Assembly (NCBI GenBank): GCA_025936275.1
Contig: JAICTR010000194.1
Span: forward strand, 1 to 5,829
Direction: 5' to 3'
Source of the DNA: Burkholderiales bacterium
Lineage (GTDB): Bacteria; Pseudomonadota; Gammaproteobacteria; Burkholderiales; Usitatibacteraceae
DNA length: 5,829 nt
Of the stretch, positions 1 through 4,934 are shown in pieces (within the stretch, counting starts at the first letter, position 1; the number at the start of each line of letters is the position of its first letter). A program made the position numbers and the translations under genes. Below the pieces are notes generated by a model. The model was not told where the DNA came from. It worked only from the letters and a program-made list of their open reading frames with translations, and did no database searches.

Positions 1-1
1 A

Positions 2-2566
2 GGGCTCGTCGGCCAGTGCGCGCTCGAGAAGCGCAAGATCCTCCTCACCAACCCGCCGCCGGATTACCTGCGCATCGCCTCGGGACTGGGCAGCTCCGCG
101 CCGCGCAACATCCTCGTGCTGCCGGTGGTCTTCGAGAGCCAGGTGAAGGGCGTGCTGGAGCTGGCGTCGTTCGACGGCTTCAGCGAGATCCACCAGGCGT
201 TCCTCGACCAGCTCACCGAATCGATCGGCATCGTGATCAACACGATCGAGGCCAACACGCGGACCGAGGATCTCCTCACGCAGTCGCAGACCCTCGCGCA
301 GGAGCTGCAGAGCCGCCAGGAGGAGCTGCAGCAGACCAACCAGGAGCTGCAGGAGAAGGCGCGGCTCCTCGCGCACCAGAACCAGGAGGTGGAGCGCAAG
401 AACGCGGAGGTGGAGCAGGCGCGCCAGGCGCTCGAGGAGAAGGCGCGCCAGCTCGCGCTCACCTCGAAGTACAAGTCCGAGTTCCTCGCGAACATGTCGC
501 ACGAGCTGCGCACGCCGTTGAACTCGCTCCTGATCCTTTCCGACCAGCTTTCCGGCAACGCGGAGGGCAACCTCACGCCCAAGCAGGTGGAATTCGCGCG
601 CACCATCCACTCCTCGGGCAACGACCTGCTGATGCTCATCAACGACATCCTCGACCTTTCGAAGATCGAGTCCGGCACGGTCGCGGTCGACGTGGGCGAG
701 GTGCGCCTCGACGAGCTGCAGCGCTTCGTGGAGCGCACCTTCCGGCACGTCGCGGAGACCAAGGGGCTCACGTTCGAGATCCGCATGGATCCGCGCCTGC
801 CCAAGGCCATCTCCACCGATGCCAAGCGCCTGCAGCAGATCCTGAGGAACCTCCTCTCCAACGCGTTCAAGTTCACGCACAAGGGCGAGGTGAACCTGGT
901 GATCCGCCCGGCCGAAGCCGGCTGGAGCTCGGATAACGACGACCTCAACCGGGCGACGGACGTGATCGAGTTCTCGGTCACGGATACCGGCATCGGCATC
1001 CCGACCGACAAGCAGCAGATCATCTTCGAGGCGTTCCAGCAGGCCGACGGATCGACCAGCCGCAAGTACGGCGGCACGGGCCTGGGGCTTGCCATCAGCC
1101 GCGAGCTCTCGCGCCTGCTGCGCGGCGAGATCCGCCTGGTGAGCGCGCCCAACAAGGGCAGCGTCTTCTCGCTCTACCTGCCGCAGGCCTTCCCGCCGTC
1201 GCGGCTGCCGCGCAAGTCGAGCGACGCGGCGGCGGTCGCCTCCGCGGCGATCGAGGCCGCGCGCCAGGCCGCGGAGCGCCGCCTGATCGAGCGCGCCGCG
1301 GACGCGACCACGATCGAAGGCGAGCCGGCGGGCGAGCTGCCGCCACCGCCGATCCCGGTGAACGAGGCGGACGACGACCGCGACGCGGTGCATCCGGGCG
1401 ACCGCGTGGTGCTGATCGTCGAGAACGACCTCGCGTTCGCGCGCGTGCTGCTCGACGCGGCCCGCGAGCAGGGCTTCAAGGGCATCGTGACGACCCACGG
1501 AACGACCGCGCTGTCGCTGGTGAACGAGTGCCGCCCGGCCGCCATCCTGCTCGACATCTTCCTGCCGGACATCGAGGGCTGGCGCGTGCTCTCGCGCCTG
1601 AAGAACGACCTCGCCGTGCGCCACGTGCCGGTGCACGTGATCTCCACCGAGGAGGCGCGCGACCGCGCGCTCGACTCCGGGGCGCGCCGCTTCATCGCCA
1701 AGCCCTTGCAGAGCCGCAAGGCGGTGGACGAGGTCTTCGGCGAGATCTGGGAATACGCCACCACCGACCGGCGCAAGGTCCTGGTGGTCGAGCCCGACGC
1801 CTCGCGCGCCGCGACGCTGCGCGAGTACCTCTCGGAGCTGGAGAACGTCGAGATGGTGCACGCCAACGAGGGACGGCAGGGCGCGGAATTGCTGCGCGGC
1901 GGCGGCATCGACTGCGCCATCGTGAATCCCGACACGCCGGATCTCGATCTCGCGGCGGTGATGGAGCGCGTGCGCGACGTCGCCGTCGCGCCGCCGCCGG
2001 TGATCGTCTACGGCCGGCGGCTCGCCTCGATCGGCGCGGCGAGCGTCGACCTGGGGCAGATCCCGGGCGTGCGCGAGGTGCACTCGCTCGAGCGACTGCT
2101 CGACGAGTTGGTCGGCGCGCTGCACATCGACCTCTCGCACGTGCACGAGCGCTACCGCAAGGTGATCGACGAGATCCACGGCTCGACGCGTGCGCTCGCC
2201 GGGCGCCGCGTGCTGATCGTCGACGACGACATCCGCAACATCTTCGCGCTCTCCTCGGTGCTCGAGGATTACGGCATGGAGATCAAGACGGCCGACAACG
2301 GGCGCGACGCGATCACCCTCGCCCACAAGGGCGACATCGATGTCATCCTGATGGACATCATGATGCCGGAGATGGACGGGCTCGAGACCACGCGGGAGAT
2401 CCGCAAGATCGGGGCCTGCAAGGACCTGCCGATCATCGCGGTCACGGCGAAGGCGATGAAGGGCGACCGCGAGCGCTGCATCGAGGCCGGGGCATGGGAC
2501 TATCTCTCGAAGCCGGTGGACCGTGAGCAGTTGCTGAAGGTCCTCAAGGCATGGCTGCAACGATAA
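2..2566 (+). CDS. Hybrid sensor histidine kinase, GAF-HisKA-HATPase_c-REC-REC-REC (5' partial)
   Basis: The frame is open from the window edge, so the true start lies upstream; 854 residues are visible, numbered here from the codon at nt 2. In order: the C-terminal part of a GAF domain (1 to about 80); a Gln/Glu-rich coiled coil (about 83-158); HisKA with NMSHELRTPLN, phosphoacceptor His167; HATPase_c with N-box Asn283/Asn287, DTGIGIP at 328-334, an F-box near 342-349 and GGTGLGLA at 357-364; an Ala/Arg/Pro-rich linker (about 398-466); and three receivers. REC1 (467-588) has E474/N475, Asp518 and Lys567. REC2 (591 to about 705) is degenerate, with Asn642 at the phosphoacceptor position. REC3 (735-854) is intact (D741/D742, Asp785, Thr815, Lys837). 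The family autophosphorylates on His and passes phosphate to Asp. Related proteins as I remember them carry repeated HAMP domains upstream; this is not visible here. No membrane segment is visible, so this part is cytoplasmic. The signal is unknown. It is followed at once by a second kinase gene, probably in one operon. Confidence 0.96.
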   Translation, partial: GLVGQCALEKRKILLTNPPPDYLRIASGLGSSAPRNILVLPVVFESQVKGVLELASFDGFSEIHQAFLDQLTESIGIVINTIEANTRTEDLLTQSQTLAQELQSRQEELQQTNQELQEKARLLAHQNQEVERKNAEVEQARQALEEKARQLALTSKYKSEFLANMSHELRTPLNSLLILSDQLSGNAEGNLTPKQVEFARTIHSSGNDLLMLINDILDLSKIESGTVAVDVGEVRLDELQRFVERTFRHVAETKGLTFEIRMDPRLPKAISTDAKRLQQILRNLLSNAFKFTHKGEVNLVIRPAEAGWSSDNDDLNRATDVIEFSVTDTGIGIPTDKQQIIFEAFQQADGSTSRKYGGTGLGLAISRELSRLLRGEIRLVSAPNKGSVFSLYLPQAFPPSRLPRKSSDAAAVASAAIEAARQAAERRLIERAADATTIEGEPAGELPPPPIPVNEADDDRDAVHPGDRVVLIVENDLAFARVLLDAAREQGFKGIVTTHGTTALSLVNECRPAAILLDIFLPDIEGWRVLSRLKNDLAVRHVPVHVISTEEARDRALDSGARRFIAKPLQSRKAVDEVFGEIWEYATTDRRKVLVVEPDASRAATLREYLSELENVEMVHANEGRQGAELLRGGGIDCAIVNPDTPDLDLAAVMERVRDVAVAPPPVIVYGRRLASIGAASVDLGQIPGVREVHSLERLLDELVGALHIDLSHVHERYRKVIDEIHGSTRALAGRRVLIVDDDIRNIFALSSVLEDYGMEIKTADNGRDAITLAHKGDIDVILMDIMMPEMDGLETTREIRKIGACKDLPIIAVTAKAMKGDRERCIEAGAWDYLSKPVDREQLLKVLKAWLQR

Positions 2567-2571
2567 GGAAG
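2565..2571 (+). promoter_or_regulatory. Ribosome-binding site of the second kinase gene, overlapping the upstream stop
   Basis: AAGGAAG overlaps the TAA stop (2564-2566) of the upstream gene and lies 3-5 bases before the ATG at 2575. This spacing favours ATG 2575 over the in-frame ATG at 2551, which lies inside the upstream gene and has only AAGG one base before it or GAAGG ten bases before it. The arrangement suggests translational coupling of the two kinase genes. Confidence 0.65.
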
Positions 2572-2574
2572 CCG

Positions 2575-4749
2575 ATGAACTCCCAGGCAACGACCATCGC
2601 GCCGGGCGCCGAGACGATTCTCTCCGACGCGGCGGCGCCCGAGCGTTCCAACATCCTCATCGTCGACGATCGGCTCGACAAGCGGGTGGTGTTCCGCACC
2701 ATCCTCGAGGACCTGGACCAGAACATCGTCACCGCATCCTCGGGCGAGGAGGCGCTGCGCTGGCTGCTCGACAACGACTGCGCGGTGATCCTGCTCGACG
2801 TGAACATGCCGGGCATGGACGGGCTGGAGACGGCCGAGCTCATCCGCGCGCGGCGCAAGTCCGCGCACACGCCGATCATCTTCATCACCGCGTTCGCCGA
2901 CGAGATGCACACGGCGCGCGGCTACTCGCTGGGCGCGGTCGACTACATCCTGTCGCCCGTGGTGCCGAACATCCTGCGCAGCAAGGTGAAGGCGCTGGTG
3001 CAGCTGCATCGCCTCAACGCCGAGCTCAAGAAGCGCGCCGACGAGCGCGTGGCGCTCGCGAAGGAGCAGGCCGCGCGCACCATGGCGGAGGAGTCGCAGC
3101 GCCGCGCGAGCTTCCTCGCCGAGGCGACGCAGGTGATGGCGAGCTCGCTCGACGTCGATACGATCCTCAACGGCGCCGCGGTGCTGGTGGTGCCGTTCCT
3201 CGCCGACTACGGCGCGATGGTGCTGGTGAACGCGGATGGCTCGGTGCGCGCGCGGCGCCACTCGTGCGTCGCGGGCTGGGATCCGCACCTGGGGGCGCAC
3301 CGCGCCGGCTTCGAGGCGCTCTTGGAGCAGCAGCTCTCGCGCGCCATGGCGGAGGGCGTCCACCAGTTCACGGATCGCCTCGCCTCCGCACCCGGCGAAG
3401 GCGAGCGCGACGAGGCGCCGGCGGGCGAGGTGCACGCGTTCCCGCTCGTCACGCGCGGCCAGGCGCGCGGCGTGCTCCTGCTCGCGATGGGGCCTTCGGC
3501 GCGGCACCTCGCGGGCCACGACCTCTCGCTCGCGGACAACCTCGCGGGCCGCGCCGCGAGCGCGCTCGACAACTGCCTTCTCTACGAGGAGATCCAGGCG
3601 GCCGACCGGCGCAAGAACGAGTTCCTCGCGACGCTCTCGCACGAGCTGCGCAACCCGCTCGCGCCGTTGCGCTCCGCGCTTCACATGCTGCGTACGCAGC
3701 CGCTCGAGCCCGCGCGTGTCGCACCGCTGCTGCAGACGATGGACCGGCAGGTGGCGCAGATGACGCGCCTCGTGGAAGACCTGCTCGACATCTCGCGGAT
3801 CACGCGCGGCGCGATCGAGCTGCGCCGCGAGACGCTCGACGTCGCGCCCGAGGTCCGCCACGCGCTGGAGTCGTGCCGCGGGCCGCTCGAGGCGGGGGGC
3901 CACCAGGTGGTCGTCGACCTGCCGTCCACGCCGCTGCACGTCGCCGCGGACCGCGTGCGGCTGCAGCAGATCCTCGAGAACGTGATCCTCAACGCCGTGA
4001 AATACACCGAGCCGAAGGGACGCATCGAGGTGAGCGCCGCCGAGGAGCTCTCCGACGTGGTGATCCGCGTGCGCGACAACGGCATCGGCATCGCGCCCGA
4101 CAAGCTGCAGCAGGTCTGGGACCTCTTCGTGCAGGTCGACGAATCGCCCGATCGCACGCGCAAGGGCCTGGGCATCGGCCTGGCACTGGTGCGCGATCTC
4201 GTGAAGCGCCACGGCGGCACGGTCGAGGCGTACAGCGAAGGCCTCTGCAAGGGCAGCACCTTCACGATTCGCCTGCCGAGCACGGCGCCGGACGTGATGG
4301 CCGAGGAGTCGCCGGCCGCGGCGGCGCCGCAAGTCGCGAAGCAAGGCGAGCGCCGCGTGCTGATCGTGGACGACAACATCGACGCGGCGGAAACTCTCGC
4401 CATGATGCTCGAGCTCCTGGGCCAGCAGACGCGCCAGGCGCATGACGGCCACGAGGCGCTGCGCGTTGCCGAGGAATACCAGCCGGACCTCGTTTTCATG
4501 GACATCGGGCTTCCGGGGCTGAACGGCCACGAGGTGGTCACGAAGATGCGGCGCGAGCTCGGCATGCGCGAGACCTTCATCGTCGCGCTGAGCGGCTACG
4601 GCACCGAGGAAGACCGTCGCAAATCCTCGGAGGCGGGCTTCGACACGCACCTCGTGAAGCCGCTCGATCCGGCGCAGCTGCCGCTGCTGCTTTCCGGCAC
4701 TCCGCGCACGCGCGTGCTCGATCGGTCGAGCCCCTCGGCGATGGTATGA
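2575..4749 (+). CDS. Hybrid histidine kinase, REC-GAF-HisKA-HATPase_c-REC
   Basis: This is a 724-residue soluble protein with no signal peptide or membrane segment. The N-terminal receiver (about 25-142) has D31/D32, phosphoacceptor Asp75 in VILLDVNMPGMDG and Thr105, but Ser127 replaces the conserved Lys (DYILSPVVP). A charged coiled coil (about 143-180) leads to a divergent GAF domain (about 179-341). HisKA follows with LSHELRNPLAPLR, phosphoacceptor His356. HATPase_c has Asn473 in the N-box, DNGIGIAPDK at 501-510 and a G2-type loop GLGIGLAL at 531-538. The C-terminal receiver (594 to about 710) is complete: D599/D600, Asp643, Ser673 and Lys695 in HLVKPLD. By family logic the N-terminal receiver takes phosphate or a conformational signal from a partner kinase, possibly the upstream one, and its state controls this kinase, which phosphorylates its own C-terminal receiver. 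No output domain is present. An in-frame ATG at 2551 would add eight residues; 2575 is preferred for its ribosome-binding site. The specific pathway is unknown. Confidence 0.96.
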   Translation: MNSQATTIAPGAETILSDAAAPERSNILIVDDRLDKRVVFRTILEDLDQNIVTASSGEEALRWLLDNDCAVILLDVNMPGMDGLETAELIRARRKSAHTPIIFITAFADEMHTARGYSLGAVDYILSPVVPNILRSKVKALVQLHRLNAELKKRADERVALAKEQAARTMAEESQRRASFLAEATQVMASSLDVDTILNGAAVLVVPFLADYGAMVLVNADGSVRARRHSCVAGWDPHLGAHRAGFEALLEQQLSRAMAEGVHQFTDRLASAPGEGERDEAPAGEVHAFPLVTRGQARGVLLLAMGPSARHLAGHDLSLADNLAGRAASALDNCLLYEEIQAADRRKNEFLATLSHELRNPLAPLRSALHMLRTQPLEPARVAPLLQTMDRQVAQMTRLVEDLLDISRITRGAIELRRETLDVAPEVRHALESCRGPLEAGGHQVVVDLPSTPLHVAADRVRLQQILENVILNAVKYTEPKGRIEVSAAEELSDVVIRVRDNGIGIAPDKLQQVWDLFVQVDESPDRTRKGLGIGLALVRDLVKRHGGTVEAYSEGLCKGSTFTIRLPSTAPDVMAEESPAAAAPQVAKQGERRVLIVDDNIDAAETLAMMLELLGQQTRQAHDGHEALRVAEEYQPDLVFMDIGLPGLNGHEVVTKMRRELGMRETFIVALSGYGTEEDRRKSSEAGFDTHLVKPLDPAQLPLLLSGTPRTRVLDRSSPSAMV

Positions 4750-4750
4750 T
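4742..4750 (+). promoter_or_regulatory. thrS: Candidate extended -10 promoter for the thrS leader transcript
   Basis: TGGTATGAT fits an extended -10 element (TGn followed by TATGAT, five of six matches to TATAAT). It overlaps the last codons and the TGA stop of the kinase gene. The -35 region at 17-base spacing (about 4722-4727, TCGGTC) is poor, but extended -10 promoters tolerate this. Transcription would start near 4757-4758 and give a leader of about 178 bases before thrS. This is inferred from motif matching; readthrough from the kinase operon is the alternative. Confidence 0.4.
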
Positions 4751-4787
4751 GTCCGCGACGACGATCTTTCGCCCGGAAGGGGGCCGA

Positions 4788-4835
4788 ATGGTTATGAGAC
4801 CGCCCACTGCCACGCGCGCCGGAGGCTTACGGTAG
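4788..4835 (+). CDS. Putative 15-residue leader peptide upstream of thrS
   Basis: The ORF reads MVMRPPTATRAGGLR and ends at TAG 4833-4835. A strong purine-rich ribosome-binding site, AAGGGGG at 4777-4783, ends four bases before the ATG. Two of the 15 codons are Thr (ACT at 4806, ACG at 4812), separated by one Ala codon. There is also a Pro-Pro pair and three Arg. AGA and TTA are codons expected to be rare in such a GC-rich genome and could slow ribosomes. The stop lies 28 bases before the terminator stem, the geometry expected of a transcription attenuator. I do not recognise the peptide. It could be a chance ORF: two Thr in 15 codons is only mildly above expectation. Confidence 0.4.
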   Translation: MVMRPPTATRAGGLR

Positions 4836-4863
4836 GCGGGCTCGCGTCCTCGATCGCACGAAG

Positions 4864-4889
4864 AAAAGCGCGGCTCGTCCGCGCTTTTT
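4864..4889 (+). terminator. Intrinsic (Rho-independent) terminator between the kinase operon and thrS
   Basis: AAAAGCGCGG (4864-4873) pairs perfectly with CCGCGCTTTT (4879-4888) around the five-base loop CTCGT, and the run of five T (4885-4889) follows the GC core. The six-pair GC core plus T tract is a classic terminator. It may end the kinase operon, act as a conditional attenuator in the thrS leader, or do both. The A tract on the 5' side gives it partial activity potential on the opposite strand, where no gene needs it. Confidence 0.8.
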
Positions 4890-4895
4890 GTTTCC

Positions 4896-4918
4896 GGGAC
4901 GCACCGCAGGGTGGTCCC
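4896..4918 (+). promoter_or_regulatory. thrS: Hairpin immediately upstream of the thrS start
   Basis: GGGAC (4896-4900) pairs with GTCCC (4914-4918) and CACC (4902-4905) pairs with GGTG (4910-4913). This gives nine pairs with one bulged G (4901) and a GCAG loop. A smaller alternative, AGGG-TGGT-CCCT (4908-4919), is mutually exclusive with it. The stem ends 16 bases before the thrS ATG, inside the footprint of an initiating ribosome, so it could affect thrS translation. In E. coli, ThrRS represses its own mRNA by binding tRNA-like hairpins in this position; I see no anticodon-like CGT loop here, so a homologous operator is not established. Confidence 0.45.
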
Positions 4919-4934
4919 TCCGAATGGATACATC

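Larger units (their letters stand above)
4757..4934 (+). promoter_or_regulatory. thrS: thrS 5' leader with possible attenuation control
   Basis: This stretch has no full-size gene. In order it holds a hairpin that pairs bases 4768-4774 with 4781-4788 (one bulged C at 4785) around a Shine-Dalgarno sequence, a 15-codon leader ORF (4788-4835), a hairpin spanning that ORF (4800-4803 with 4836-4839 and 4807-4811 with 4831-4835), an intrinsic terminator (4864-4889) and a hairpin (4896-4918) just before the thrS start. The terminator lies upstream of thrS with no recognisable promoter after it, which points to conditional readthrough. All pairings were found by eye; no folding energies were computed. 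Confidence 0.45.

Noticed and set aside
16..936. A 306-codon + strand open frame, and a similar one at 3264-4445
   Set aside because: These are Arg/Ala/Gly/Pro-rich out-of-frame translations of the kinase genes, typical of very GC-rich DNA.
64..1155. A 363-codon open frame on the minus strand, antisense to the first kinase
   Set aside because: Ser/Arg-rich with no domain; the opposite strand carries the HisKA and HATPase_c motifs.
2551..2574. Upstream in-frame ATG for the second kinase
   Set aside because: It lies within the upstream coding sequence and is poorly spaced from any ribosome-binding site; ATG 2575 has AAGGA at good spacing. It cannot be fully excluded and adds only eight residues.
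2500..4650. A 716-codon open frame on the minus strand, antisense to the second kinase
   Set aside because: Its product is Arg/His/Val/Leu-rich with no recognisable domain, and it mirrors the G/C-biased third positions of the real gene. The + strand product has full kinase and receiver motifs.
4757..4934. A canonical T-box riboswitch in front of thrS
   Set aside because: No Stem I or AG-bulge is visible, and the terminator is upstream of the T-box-like 14-mer instead of overlapping it downstream.
4750..4934. A tRNA gene between the kinase and thrS
   Set aside because: A tRNA gene precedes thrS in some betaproteobacteria as I recall, but I find no cloverleaf, GTTCGA-like T-loop or CCA-ready acceptor stem here.
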